From: Rhodopila sp.
GTDB lineage: Bacteria; Pseudomonadota; Alphaproteobacteria; Acetobacterales; Acetobacteraceae
Assembly (NCBI GenBank): GCA_025355085.1
Contig: JANXLQ010000032.1
Span: forward strand, 1-35,743
DNA: 35,743 nucleotides
Direction: 5' to 3'
Within the stretch, counting starts at the first letter, position 1; every line of letters starts with the position of its first letter. This document shows, in pieces, positions 1-7,988 of the stretch. A program made the translations under genes and the position numbers. The notes under the pieces are model-generated. The model saw nothing but the letters and a program-made list of their open reading frames with translations. It made no database searches and was not told the DNA's origin.

Positions 1-77
1 GAAGGCCCGCCATCCACGAATCGCGATGCTGGTTTGGACAAAGACGTGGATGGCAGGCCTTCGCCTGCCATGACGAG
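1..77. repeat. REP-like palindromic repeat, left-edge copy
   Basis: The segment pairs CGCCATCCACG near the edge with CGTGGATGGC after a short spacer containing 'ggacaaagacg', and ends with GGCCTTCGCCTGCCATGACG. The same plan (ATCCACG - spacer - AAGACGTGGATGGC - CCTTCGC - CCATGACG) recurs near 10.0 kb and 16.1 kb. The element is probably cut by the window edge. It lies downstream of the LLM operon and contains no gene. Confidence 0.7.
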
Positions 78-191
78 AAGGGGCCGGAACATTGGGCCGG
101 TCGATACTATGCCGAATGGGCTGTCGATTAGCCTGGACGCACTGGTAACCAAGCGTGCGGGATGTCGATGAGGCGGCAAGCCGGGATGCAT

Positions 192-219
192 CCTCCCATC
201 ATGACATCATGACGGGAGG
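192..219. terminator. Hairpin just after the LLM oxidoreductase stop codon
   Basis: CCTCCC and GGGAGG flank an inner pair of self-complementary TCATGA motifs, giving a long stem. It starts 7 bases beyond the minus-strand stop codon. There is no T-run on the minus-strand exit side; the only T-run (223-227) is on the other side. It may act as an mRNA 3' stabiliser or a weak terminator. Confidence 0.4.
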
Positions 220-225
220 CAATTT

Positions 226-1080
226 TTACAGCCCCAGGTCGCGTTTCACCTGCACCCAGCGGTCGAGGATGGGCAGAATTTTGTCTTCTTTTTCTGCCGG
301 CAGGCTGAACACGACGCGATCGATGCCGACTTCCTGACAGAAGCCGAGTTTGGTCAGGTCGTCCGGCACGCGGAAGATGCTGATGGGAAGGGACGCCGGG
401 TCGCGGCCGGCCTCGATCGCCATTTCGCGGAATTTCTTTATCACCACGCCGACGCCGTCATGTTCAAGCCGGTCAGCGCGGGGAATCCAGCCGTCACCGT
501 AACGGATCGCACGTTTCGCGGCATAGGGGAATGCGCCGCCGACGATGATGGGCGGATAGGGTTTCTGGAAGGGCTTCGGCCATTGGCTCATGGGACCGAA
601 TTTGACGAATTCGCCTTCGTAGGACGGTTCGTCCTTGGTCCAGATCGTCTGCATCGCCTCGATCCGTTCGCGCGCGAGCTTGTGCCGGGTGCCGAAGGCG
701 GTGCCGTGGTTTTCGATCTCGTCGCGGTTCCAGCCGTTGCCTACGCCGAACAGGAAGCGGCCTTGGGAGATTTGGTCGATCGACGATACCAGCTTCGCCG
801 TGACGATCGGATCGCGCTGCCCCACCAGACAAATGCCGGTGCCGATCTTCAGCGTCGTGGTGGCAGCGGCGGCGGTGTTCAGGGCGATGAACGGATCGTA
901 AATGTCGTAGTACGGCCGGGGCAGGGGGCCGCCGCCGGGATACTCGGACAGGCGGGATGACGGCACATGCGTATGCTCCGGCACCCATAACGACTCAAAC
1001 CCCCGTTCCTCCAATGCGCGGCCCAGCGCGGCCGGCTGCATGGAGTCCGTGGTGAAAAACATAACGGCGCCGATTTTCAT
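226..1080 (-). CDS. LLM-class (luciferase-like) flavin/F420-dependent oxidoreductase
   Basis: A 284-residue protein of the luciferase-like monooxygenase (LLM) superfamily, a TIM-barrel enzyme that uses reduced FMN or F420. The start MKIGAVMFFTTD, the early 'FESLWVPEHTHVP', the 'KIGTGICLV' strand, 'RFLFGVGNGWNRDEIENHG' and 'PPIIVGGAFPYAAKRAIRYGDGW' follow the family pattern, closest to the shorter TIGR03619-like members. It starts at ATG 1080, 16 bp after the preceding LLM gene, so the two are probably co-transcribed; its own ribosome site (GGAAC) is weak. The substrate cannot be read from sequence. The nearby hydantoinase suggests a role in breaking down a cyclic nitrogen compound (inference). 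Confidence 0.85.
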   Translation of the reverse strand: MKIGAVMFFTTDSMQPAALGRALEERGFESLWVPEHTHVPSSRLSEYPGGGPLPRPYYDIYDPFIALNTAAAATTTLKIGTGICLVGQRDPIVTAKLVSSIDQISQGRFLFGVGNGWNRDEIENHGTAFGTRHKLARERIEAMQTIWTKDEPSYEGEFVKFGPMSQWPKPFQKPYPPIIVGGAFPYAAKRAIRYGDGWIPRADRLEHDGVGVVIKKFREMAIEAGRDPASLPISIFRVPDDLTKLGFCQEVGIDRVVFSLPAEKEDKILPILDRWVQVKRDLGL

Positions 1081-1096
1081 TGTGCGTGGTTCCTTG

Positions 1097-2107
1097 TCAG
1101 GCGGAGCGGACGGCGGGGAAGACTTCTTCGGATATCAACTGCATCTGTTCCATCGCGAGGCTGGCCGGCATGCCGACCCAGTGAATGCCGAACAGCATTG
1201 TATTGACGCCAAAACGGCGTTTCAGGACCAGGATTTGTTCTATGACCTCGTTCGGCGATCCGAACAGGAAGCGGTCGTTCATCAGGTCTTCGAAGTCGCC
1301 GCTGAATGCGTCGCCGGCGGGCATGACTTTGTCCTGACCCCAGTCCTTGTAGATTTTGTATTTGGCTTCCAGTGACGGTTTCGCGAGGCGAATGGCCTCG
1401 GCGCGGTTGCGGGCGACGAATACCTCTCGCATCATCGGCAGTTCATCGGGGAACGGCTTGCCGCAATCGTCGAGGGCGCGCTTATAGACCTCCATCTGTT
1501 GGGCGATGGTGTCGATCTTGTTGTGCGGGTTGATGAACCATGTGTCGGCCATGCGGGCGGCGCGGCGGATACCGACATTGGCGTTGGCGCCGATCCAAAC
1601 GGGAGGCATCGGCTTCTGCACCGGCATGGTCGTGCAGTTGGCATTGTCCAGCTTGAAGTAGCTGGCGTCCATGTTGACGAAATCTTCGGTCCACAGGCGT
1701 TTTACGGCGGTCAGGCATTCCTCGAATCGCGGGCCGGATTGCTTTTGGGTCGTGCCGAACGCGTTGAACTCGACCTCCCGGTAGCCGATGCCGGCGCCGA
1801 AGATCAGCTTGCCGTTGCACATGATGTCGAGCGAACCCAGTTCCTCCGCGACATGCAGGGGGCTGTGCAGCGGCAGCAGCACGACGCCGGGCAGCAGGCG
1901 CAGTTTCGGTGCGACCATGGCGACCTGGCAGAGATAGGGGATCTGCTGGATGTACTGGAATGGGTGGGAACTGTAGTGGGAACCCTTGCCGATCAGGTCG
2001 TAGCCCAGTTCCTCGGCCCGTTTGGCGGCGTCGAGATCTTCTTGCAGGCGAACCCGCATATCGTCGCCCTGCGGATACTGGCCGCGGATCATCAGGCCGA
2101 AGCGCAT
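1097..2107 (-). CDS. LLM-class flavin-dependent oxidoreductase
   Basis: A 336-residue luciferase-like monooxygenase family protein. It shows 'MRFGLMIRGQYP' at the start, 'ELGYDLIGKGSHYSSHPFQYIQ', 'LLPGVVLLPLHSPLHVAEELGSLDIMCNGKLIFGAGIGYRE' and 'PPVWIGANANVGIRRAARMADTW', all placed as in long-chain LLM enzymes. The start is supported by a strong ribosome site, AAGGAGG, about 8 bases before ATG 2107. It heads a two-gene unit with the shorter LLM protein 16 bp downstream. Paired, unlike LLM proteins may be two oxidation steps of one pathway; neither shows a separate flavin reductase partner here. The exact substrate is unknown. Confidence 0.88.
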   Translation of the reverse strand: MRFGLMIRGQYPQGDDMRVRLQEDLDAAKRAEELGYDLIGKGSHYSSHPFQYIQQIPYLCQVAMVAPKLRLLPGVVLLPLHSPLHVAEELGSLDIMCNGKLIFGAGIGYREVEFNAFGTTQKQSGPRFEECLTAVKRLWTEDFVNMDASYFKLDNANCTTMPVQKPMPPVWIGANANVGIRRAARMADTWFINPHNKIDTIAQQMEVYKRALDDCGKPFPDELPMMREVFVARNRAEAIRLAKPSLEAKYKIYKDWGQDKVMPAGDAFSGDFEDLMNDRFLFGSPNEVIEQILVLKRRFGVNTMLFGIHWVGMPASLAMEQMQLISEEVFPAVRSA

Positions 2108-2196
2108 CGTGTTCCCTCCTTATTGTTGGCGGAAGGGTGACATTCCGGGCGCTTGTGTCAAGGATGCCGGTAGGTCAATGTCAACCTGGACCGGTA

Positions 2197-2490
2197 TTAC
2201 GTCCCGGCAATCCGCAATCGGTTCCCACCGGCACCCTCCATCGCGTTCCGCAGTGCTGACAACAGCGCCACGATGGATGGGGCGGCGCGGGGCGGGCGTT
2301 GCGCCGCCGCACGCTCCGGCGTTTGGTAGAACCAGCGCAGCGGTCGCAGATCGGGATCGGCGCGGGCAACCGTGAAGAGGCCGTTTGGCGTTTCAATGGC
2401 AAGGCCGGTGTCGCGCACCGTGACCTTGCCCTTGACCTCCCACAGCTTCAGGCAATCCAGCAGCAGAGACCTGAACTGTGCATCCGTCAT
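2197..2490 (-). CDS. Small conserved-looking hypothetical protein downstream of hydantoinase
   Basis: A 97-residue protein starting MTDAQFRSLL. The track begins it at 2529, but that would overlap the hydantoinase; the internal ATG at 2490 lies 10 bp after the hydantoinase stop and is preferred. It shows 'VRDTGLAIETPNGLFTVARADPDLRPLRWFYQTPERAAA', a mix of strands and one basic, Pro/Arg-rich segment, with no signal peptide or membrane segment. I do not recognise the family. Its position suggests co-transcription with the hydantoinase, with a possible accessory role. Confidence 0.6.
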   Translation of the reverse strand: MTDAQFRSLLLDCLKLWEVKGKVTVRDTGLAIETPNGLFTVARADPDLRPLRWFYQTPERAAAQRPPRAAPSIVALLSALRNAMEGAGGNRLRIAGT

Positions 2491-2500
2491 AAATCCCAAC

Positions 2501-3928
2501 CTACAGGCGGGGAGCGGTGAACATTTCATCCGCGATTTTGCGGTGTTGCCATTTGCCGTCGTCCAGGCTGCCTTTGAAGGTGCCGTTTTCGACGACGATT
2601 TTGCCTCGCAGCACGGTCAGGCACGGCCATGCGGCCATTTTCCGGCCTTCCCAGGGGGTGTAGTCGGCTTCGTGCAGGTCCTCGGCGCGAATGACGCGCT
2701 GGTCGGCCGGGTCCAGCACGCAGATGTCGGCATCCGAGCCGGGGGCGAGGGCGCCTTTGCGGGGGTAAAGGCCCATGATCTTGGCGGCGTTGGTGGAAAC
2801 GAGATCCACATAGCGTTGTAACGAATAGCCGCGTTTGCTGACCATTTCAGTGTACATCAGGGCGATGCGAGGCTCCACCCCCGCATTGCCGCCGGTGGTG
2901 TCGTCGATGCGGACGCCTTGGAGTTTTTGGGCCAGGGTGCAGCAGATTTCATCGGTGGCGACGCAATTGATCGATCCGTCCAGTGTGCCTTGCCACAGGG
3001 CCGCGTGGTCTTCGGGGCCTTTGAGGGATGGGTAGGTGTGGTAGATTTGGCCGTTCGGCTTTTTGTAGTCCTCGCTGTTGTACAGCATGTATTGGTGCAA
3101 GGATTCGCCGTAGATCGGGGTGCCGCGCCGTCTGGCCTCGTGGATGGCGGAGACGCCGGTGGCGGCGGAGACGTGCATCATGTATAGTGCTGTGCCGGGA
3201 ACTTTCTCGGCCAGACGGATGACCCGGCGGAACGATACGTCTTCGGACAGCGTGTTGTGGACCTCGGCCATGTTCTCGAATCCGGTGCGTCCCTCGCGGA
3301 TCAACTTGCCATACATGTGCATGACTATGTCGTTGTCCTCGGAGTGGATCACGCCGAGGCCTTTGTTCGCGGCCAGAATCTGGAAGATTTCCCAGATGTC
3401 GCCGAAATCGACCATCCGGCCCTTGCGGCTGGGGGTGATGTCGGTGGTGAATATCTTCACGGTTGCAAAGCCGGCCTGGATCGCCTCGCCGATCTGCCCG
3501 GGCAGGTCGATCGGTAAGGCGCCCTCCACCATCAGGTGCTGCGCGTAGTCGCAGGCGGTGTGGCCCTTCCAGTCTTCCTCCCGCTTTTCGATGGCATCCC
3601 GCACATCCTTGCCCTGCTGTGCTCGGGTGAAGTCGATCATCGTCGTGGTGCCGCCATGCACCGCGGCCTTGCTGACGATGTCGGGCGGCGCGGTCAGGGT
3701 GGCCGAACCGTCGGGACCGGGAAGGTGCCATTTGCAGTGAACGTGGGGGTCGATGCCGCCGGGGATGACGATCTTGCCGCGCGCATCAATGACCCGCGTG
3801 CCCTCGGGGATCGCGATACCGCCCGGTGCCGCGATGGCCGCGATCGTCCCGCCGGAGATTAAAATGTCATGCGCACCAACGCCCTGAGGCGTTACCACCG
3901 TGTCGCCGCGGATCACCAGATCGATCAT
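2501..3928 (-). CDS. hydA: Dihydropyrimidinase / hydantoinase family cyclic amidohydrolase
   Basis: A 475-residue amidohydrolase of the dihydropyrimidinase/hydantoinase/dihydroorotase group, which opens cyclic amides or ureides such as dihydropyrimidines and hydantoins. Visible metal-site elements are HVH (residues 62-64, in 'GGIDPHVHCKWH'), a likely carboxylated lysine in 'TVKIFTTD', histidines in 'GVIHSEDND' and 'HVSAATG', and a late aspartate in 'CVATDEICC'. Length fits the family (450-490). ATG 3928 has a G-rich ribosome site (AAGGGGG). It is divergent from a TRAP permease pair and leads a minus-strand block with the two LLM oxidoreductases, suggesting a shared catabolic pathway. Exact ring specificity is uncertain, and the 'ATDEICC' segment differs from classical hydantoinases. 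Confidence 0.87.
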   Translation of the reverse strand: MIDLVIRGDTVVTPQGVGAHDILISGGTIAAIAAPGGIAIPEGTRVIDARGKIVIPGGIDPHVHCKWHLPGPDGSATLTAPPDIVSKAAVHGGTTTMIDFTRAQQGKDVRDAIEKREEDWKGHTACDYAQHLMVEGALPIDLPGQIGEAIQAGFATVKIFTTDITPSRKGRMVDFGDIWEIFQILAANKGLGVIHSEDNDIVMHMYGKLIREGRTGFENMAEVHNTLSEDVSFRRVIRLAEKVPGTALYMMHVSAATGVSAIHEARRRGTPIYGESLHQYMLYNSEDYKKPNGQIYHTYPSLKGPEDHAALWQGTLDGSINCVATDEICCTLAQKLQGVRIDDTTGGNAGVEPRIALMYTEMVSKRGYSLQRYVDLVSTNAAKIMGLYPRKGALAPGSDADICVLDPADQRVIRAEDLHEADYTPWEGRKMAAWPCLTVLRGKIVVENGTFKGSLDDGKWQHRKIADEMFTAPRL

Positions 3929-4126
3929 CGTGCCCCCTTATTGGTCTTGCTGCCTCATCGTCGCCGGTTCGTGGCGTACAGGCAAGCGGGCAACGTCAAG
4001 AATCTGTTTGCGCCGGGCGATCAACACATTAGAAGCGCCGGTTCGAAGCAGAAAAAACCGACCATTCGAGGTCCGGGAGATGACGTCCATGCCGCCTGCC
4101 AATCCGCGCGCCATCAGGCCAACGGC
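3929..4126. promoter_or_regulatory. Divergent intergenic region between hydantoinase and TRAP permease genes
   Basis: This 198-bp gap lies between two diverging units and should hold promoters for both. It includes a ribosome site for the minus-strand hydA next to 3928 and a GAGG motif before an out-of-frame ATG at 4080. I see no convincing -35/-10 pair or operator palindrome. Confidence 0.4.
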
Positions 4127-4130
4127 GTGA
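4080..4130 (+). other. Possible 16-codon leader ORF overlapping the dctQ start (GTGA)
   Basis: ATG 4080 is preceded by GAGG at a good distance and opens a 16-codon frame (MTSMPPANPRAIRPTA) that stops at TGA 4128-4130. That stop overlaps the in-frame GTG (4127) that best starts DctQ. The arrangement would allow translational coupling. It could also mark a frameshift in the true DctQ N-terminus. Confidence 0.25.
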
Positions 4131-4669
4131 CCGCCGCTTCGCAACCGGAAACCTTTGCCGTTTCGGCAACCGTTCCAACGGGCATTCTCGGTTCGGTGCA
4201 AAAGGCCCTGGATGGCGTCAATCTGGTTATGGCGGTTGGCAGCGCTGTCGCCATCCTGCTCGCCGCTATAGTCCTGACGTGGGAGGTTGTCGGCCGTTAC
4301 TTCCTTGGTTCGGCCGGCGACTGGCAGGACGAATTGTCCACGTTCCTGTTGATCGGCGCCACGTTCGCCTCTGCCGCCTGGACACAGGCAAGGCGTGGTC
4401 ATGTTGGGATCGAGGCTTTGGCACACGTCCTGCCGCCCGGCATCAACCGGGTTCGTTGCTTCCTGGCCGATCTGATTGCGCTGCTGTTCTGTGGGTTTTT
4501 TGCCTGGAAGTGCTGGGAATTACTGTTCGAGGCATGGGAGGAAGGCCAAACCACGCCATCATCCTGGGGGCCGCCGCTTTGGATCCCCTACGCGTGCATG
4601 GCGTTCGGGATGGGACTGCTGACATTGCAACTGCTGGTGCAGACACTCCAACTAGGGCGCCGCACATGA
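4127..4669 (+). CDS. dctQ: TRAP transporter small permease, DctQ family
   Basis: The four-helix small membrane subunit of a tripartite ATP-independent periplasmic (TRAP) transporter. The family core is clear: a first helix 'LVMAVGSAVAILLAAIVL', then 'WEVVGRYFLG', 'WQDELSTFLLIGATFASAAWTQARRGHVGIEAL', and two more hydrophobic segments. The track frame begins at 3869, but the early part is basic, unlike a permease and overlaps the divergent promoter region. GTG 4127 gives about 180 residues, normal for DctQ. A GTGA overlap with a tiny upstream frame may couple translation. It overlaps dctM by ATGA. No DctP binding protein is adjacent. Confidence 0.82.
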   Translation: MTAASQPETFAVSATVPTGILGSVQKALDGVNLVMAVGSAVAILLAAIVLTWEVVGRYFLGSAGDWQDELSTFLLIGATFASAAWTQARRGHVGIEALAHVLPPGINRVRCFLADLIALLFCGFFAWKCWELLFEAWEEGQTTPSSWGPPLWIPYACMAFGMGLLTLQLLVQTLQLGRRT

Positions 4670-6000
4670 GCACTCTGCAAATCGGTCTTTCGTACGGTGC
4701 GGCCACGCTGGTCTTTTTGTTCTCCGGCATTCCGATCGCTTTCGCGCTGGGGGCGGTGGCCACGATCTTCATGATGCTGTTCATGCCGGCGGCGATGCTG
4801 AATACCGTCGCGCAAGCGGTGTACGAGGAACTCGCCAGTATCACACTGCTGACGATCCCGCTGTTTATCCTGAAGGGTGCCGCGATCGGAAAGTCGCGGG
4901 CCGGCAAGGACCTTTACGACGCGCTGCACACCTGGATGCACCGGGTGCCGGGCGGCCTCGGGCTGGCGGTCACCATTGCCTGCGGGTTGTTCGCGGCGAT
5001 GGCCGGGTCGTCCCCCGCAACGTGTTCGGCCATCGGCAGTTCGGGGATTCCGGAAATGCGGCGGCGCGGTTACTCGCCCGGATTCGCGGCGGGATTGATC
5101 GCGGCGGGCGGAACACTGGGCATCCTGCTGCCGCCGTCGATCGTGCTGATTCTGTACGCCGTCGCGGCGGAGCAATCGCTCGGGCGGCTGTTCCTGGCGG
5201 GGCTTGGCCCGGGCGTGTTGCTGATGGGGTTGTTCGCGATTTATGCGGTGCTGCACTGGCGGGTGGAGTATCGCGCGGCGGAGGCGAAAGGCGAACCGCA
5301 CGCGATCCTGGTGAAAGATACCTACACGATGCGGGATCGTTTCGCAGCAGTGCCGAGGGTGCTGCCGTTCATGGTCCTGCTGATCGGCGTGATGGGCGCG
5401 TTGTACGGCGGTATCGCGACGCCGTCTGAGACAGCCGGCCTAGGCGCGGTGATGGCATTGGTGCTGATCGCGGTGGTGTATCAGGCGTTCAAGCTGTCCG
5501 ATCTGGTGCCGATCTTCACCGGCACACTGGGCGAGGCCGGCATGCTGCTGATGATCATCGGCATGAGCCTGCTGTATTCCCAGGTCATGAGCTACCTGCA
5601 CATCAGTCAAGGCGCAGCGGCCTGGATCGTGGGAATGCATCTGTCGAAGTGGCTGCTGCTGACAGCGATTTTGCTGATGGTGGTGGTGCTGGGATTCTTC
5701 CTGCCGCCGGTGTCGATCATTCTGATGACGGCGCCGATTATTCTGCCCCCGTTGAAGGCAGCAGGGTTCGACCTGGTGTGGTTCGGGATCGTCATGTGTG
5801 TGGTGATGGAGATGGGGCTGATTCACCCTCCGGTGGGGTTGAACATCTTTGTCATCAACCGGATAGCGCCGGATATTGGGCTGGGGCCGATTATTTGGGG
5901 AACGCTGCCGTTCGTTATTCTGATGGCGGTCGGGGTGGTGATTCTGTCGGTGGTGCCGGGGATCGCGATGTGGCTGCCGAACGCGGTTTATGGCGGGTAG
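4666..6000 (+). CDS. dctM: TRAP transporter large permease, DctM family
   Basis: The main transport subunit of a TRAP system, driving sodium- or proton-coupled uptake of organic acids or related solutes. With ATG 4666, which overlaps the dctQ stop as ATGA, the protein has 444 residues starting MSTLQIGLSYG; the longer track start at 4279 is read-through inside dctQ. Family marks include 'MAGSSPATCSAIGSSGIPEMRRRGY', 'GGTLGILLPPSIVLILYAV', 'GGIATPSETAGLGAV' and 'LIHPPVGLNIFVI', with many hydrophobic helices. The solute is unknown. The divergent hydantoinase/LLM unit suggests a ring nitrogen compound or its acid product (inference). Confidence 0.92.
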   Translation: MSTLQIGLSYGAATLVFLFSGIPIAFALGAVATIFMMLFMPAAMLNTVAQAVYEELASITLLTIPLFILKGAAIGKSRAGKDLYDALHTWMHRVPGGLGLAVTIACGLFAAMAGSSPATCSAIGSSGIPEMRRRGYSPGFAAGLIAAGGTLGILLPPSIVLILYAVAAEQSLGRLFLAGLGPGVLLMGLFAIYAVLHWRVEYRAAEAKGEPHAILVKDTYTMRDRFAAVPRVLPFMVLLIGVMGALYGGIATPSETAGLGAVMALVLIAVVYQAFKLSDLVPIFTGTLGEAGMLLMIIGMSLLYSQVMSYLHISQGAAAWIVGMHLSKWLLLTAILLMVVVLGFFLPPVSIILMTAPIILPPLKAAGFDLVWFGIVMCVVMEMGLIHPPVGLNIFVINRIAPDIGLGPIIWGTLPFVILMAVGVVILSVVPGIAMWLPNAVYGG

Positions 6001-6012
6001 AGGCTAGATCGT

Positions 6013-6045
6013 GCCGGCAGACGATTCATCGAACTGTCTGCCGGC
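6013..6045. terminator. Strong bidirectional hairpin between convergent dctM and DUF4276 genes
   Basis: GCCGGCAGAC (6013-6022) and GTCTGCCGGC (6036-6045) form a perfect 10-bp stem with a 13-base loop. It fills the 49-bp gap between two convergent stop codons. It lacks a T-run, but placement and stem strength fit a shared terminator. Confidence 0.65.
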
Positions 6046-6049
6046 CTGA

Positions 6050-6664
6050 TCAGCCACGCATCCTGGTCTTGAGGGTTGTTACGAAGTGAGCGGCCCGGGG
6101 CGAACCGGCTATGACTTGACGGGGATCGATCCTGGCCAATAATTTGAAGGAATGCTCGCCCTTCCCATAAGGCGCCTTGGTCTTGCAGGCACCGGAAGAC
6201 TCTGCCAGAGCCTGATAGACAGAGTTCTTCGATATGGATTCGATATCCCTGCTTGGGTGGGGAAGCTTCGCCGGGTTAAAGCCCTGGCCGAAAAACGTCG
6301 CAAGCGTAGCGTGGTCGGTCAGAAACCAGCTTTCCATGCACTGCACCATCAAGTGGCAATCGTCATCCGAGGCGTTTGGCGGAGACTCCCAATGATCGCC
6401 GGTCCGATTCAGAAGATGCCGCCAAGGCGAACGGCCGACAATCGCATCTTCACTATCGACAAGTAGCATGGCTGCCTGGGTGCCTTGCTTTAAAGCAGTA
6501 CAAAAATCCTCGTACGCCTGTCTGCGGCCGCCGCATGCGACAATCCGAGGCATATGGCCTTCAAGGCCAGCGCGTCTTAAAAACGTTGCAAATCCTTCGC
6601 GGCAGGCCGTTCGAAGGAATTTCGAATCACCGCCGCCCTCCACATAAAGGCGCATCCCTACCAT
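6050..6664 (-). CDS. DUF4276-like TOPRIM-type protein, partner of the AAA ATPase
   Basis: A 204-residue protein resembling DUF4276 (PF14103), a family related to the OLD/TOPRIM nuclease fold. Visible conserved spots are 'LYVEGGGDSKF' near the N-terminus (acidic first-strand motif), 'AMLLVDSEDAI' (aspartate cluster near residue 75) and 'LMVQCMESWFLTDHATL' (the MESW-L-D motif typical of the group). ATG 6664 overlaps the ATPase stop (TAG 6658-6660); ATG 6655 is a weaker alternative. The gene is the second of a two-gene unit with an ABC-type ATPase, the layout of PARIS (AriA/AriB) and RloA/RloB or AbiL-type defence pairs. Nuclease activity is inferred, not shown. Confidence 0.75.
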   Translation of the reverse strand: MVGMRLYVEGGGDSKFLRTACREGFATFLRRAGLEGHMPRIVACGGRRQAYEDFCTALKQGTQAAMLLVDSEDAIVGRSPWRHLLNRTGDHWESPPNASDDDCHLMVQCMESWFLTDHATLATFFGQGFNPAKLPHPSRDIESISKNSVYQALAESSGACKTKAPYGKGEHSFKLLARIDPRQVIAGSPRAAHFVTTLKTRMRG

Positions 6665-7821
6665 CGTGTTCCGCCGATCTCACCCCGTGTCCAAAGTTCA
6701 CCAAGGCGATAGCGGTCCAGCCAGACCTCCACGTCACTTTGCGATAATCGGTGCAGCGTCGTCGCACCTTCATGTTTCTCGCAGATCAGCACCACTTCCG
6801 GCGTATCGGTCATGGCATCCACCAGAACATCCGAATGCGTCGTTACGATGATCTGGCAACGGGTGGAGGCGTCTCGCAGCAATTCCGCGAGGGTTGGCAA
6901 AATGTCGGGGTGCATGCCCAACTCAGGTTCCTCAATGCACACCAAGGGCGGCGGGTTGGGGTCGCACAGAACGGCGAGTAAGCACAGATAGCGCAAGGTG
7001 CCGTCTGAAAGGCGTGTAGCCGGAATGGTCATTTTGCCTTCGTGGAAGAACACCTGAACGGTGCCGCCTTCGATCTGCACATCGAAGTCGTCGATCCCGT
7101 TGTATAATTTGCGAAGTGCGTCGAGGAGGCGCGCTTTCGATGCCGGGTCCCGGCGCAGCCGGTTGAGTACAAGGCCGAGATTGCTGCCATCCGACTCTAG
7201 CCATTTGTTCGGCAGATCGACTTTTTGCGGCATACGCGGCGCGGTATAGCGCCCGAATGTCCATTCCCGGTACAAACGGATATTCGGTAAAATTTCCGCA
7301 AGATACGTGATTTCGGGGTATTGGTCAGGATCGCGGCGTTGTGCCAGGATTGAGCGCTCCACATCGATCGCTTCGCGCTTGAGGATGCGTTTTTTTCCAG
7401 CGATGTTTAAAACCGGGCGTCCACGCTCAAAACGATAATAAAAATACGGCCCGATCTGACCATTATCCGGCTTGTCATTCTCGATTCGCTCATCCACGAT
7501 TTCAAAGCGCTGTGCCACTTCGGTAAAAGAAAGGACATATCTAAGGCTTGTTGGTCCCTTTGGATTCGAAATGACCGCATTGATGGTCGCCGTGGGCATT
7601 TGCTCTGCCCCTTTCCAAAGCCAATCGCGGATACCGCCGCCTTCGCGCACCGGCGTGGACAGCGATCCCGGAGCGTGCTTGAGCAGATCGATTGCTTCCA
7701 ACAAATTGGATTTTCCCGATCCATTCGGGCCAATAACTAAATTGAGCGGCCCAAGCGCAATCGGCTCCAGGTTGGCCCCGAAGCTAAGAAGGTTCGAAAG
7801 TGTCAGTTGTTCGACCAACAT
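6658..7821 (-). CDS. AAA/ABC-type ATPase (RecF/OLD-like), likely defence ATPase
   Basis: A 387-residue ATPase of the AAA_15/AAA_21 type. Starting at MLVEQLTLSN (ATG 7821, with AGGAAAA upstream) it has an N-terminal 'LSNLLSFG' strand, Walker A GPNGSGKS at residues 31-38, an ABC-like signature 'RLSDGTLRYLCLL', Walker B 'LVCIEEPELGMHP' and an H-loop 'VTTHSDVLVDAM'. There is no long coiled coil or attached TOPRIM domain; the partner DUF4276 gene overlaps its end and would supply that function. Base composition is lower than neighbours (29 of 60 G+C at 7441-7500), consistent with transfer. Related ATPases sense phage or control a toxin/nuclease; that role is inferred here. Confidence 0.85.
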   Translation of the reverse strand: MLVEQLTLSNLLSFGANLEPIALGPLNLVIGPNGSGKSNLLEAIDLLKHAPGSLSTPVREGGGIRDWLWKGAEQMPTATINAVISNPKGPTSLRYVLSFTEVAQRFEIVDERIENDKPDNGQIGPYFYYRFERGRPVLNIAGKKRILKREAIDVERSILAQRRDPDQYPEITYLAEILPNIRLYREWTFGRYTAPRMPQKVDLPNKWLESDGSNLGLVLNRLRRDPASKARLLDALRKLYNGIDDFDVQIEGGTVQVFFHEGKMTIPATRLSDGTLRYLCLLAVLCDPNPPPLVCIEEPELGMHPDILPTLAELLRDASTRCQIIVTTHSDVLVDAMTDTPEVVLICEKHEGATTLHRLSQSDVEVWLDRYRLGELWTRGEIGGTRW

Positions 7822-7988
7822 GGTGATTTTCCTACCGGCGGCACAGCATAATGAGATCACTGTTGTGGAATAGCGCTACCTGACGCCCTTACGCCATCCC
7901 CAACCCGATCGTTTGCTTGATCCTGGCCCGCTCGCATTCCGCTGCGGCGGGGGCATATCGGCTGCTCCAATGACCCCGCCCGGCGCGC

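Noticed and set aside
3938-4426. 162-residue minus-strand ORF opposite dctQ
   Set aside because: It is antisense to a clear permease gene, with low-quality composition and no start signal.
4279-4665. Extended N-terminus of DctM
   Set aside because: It lies wholly within dctQ in another frame; the ATGA start at 4666 matches the family.
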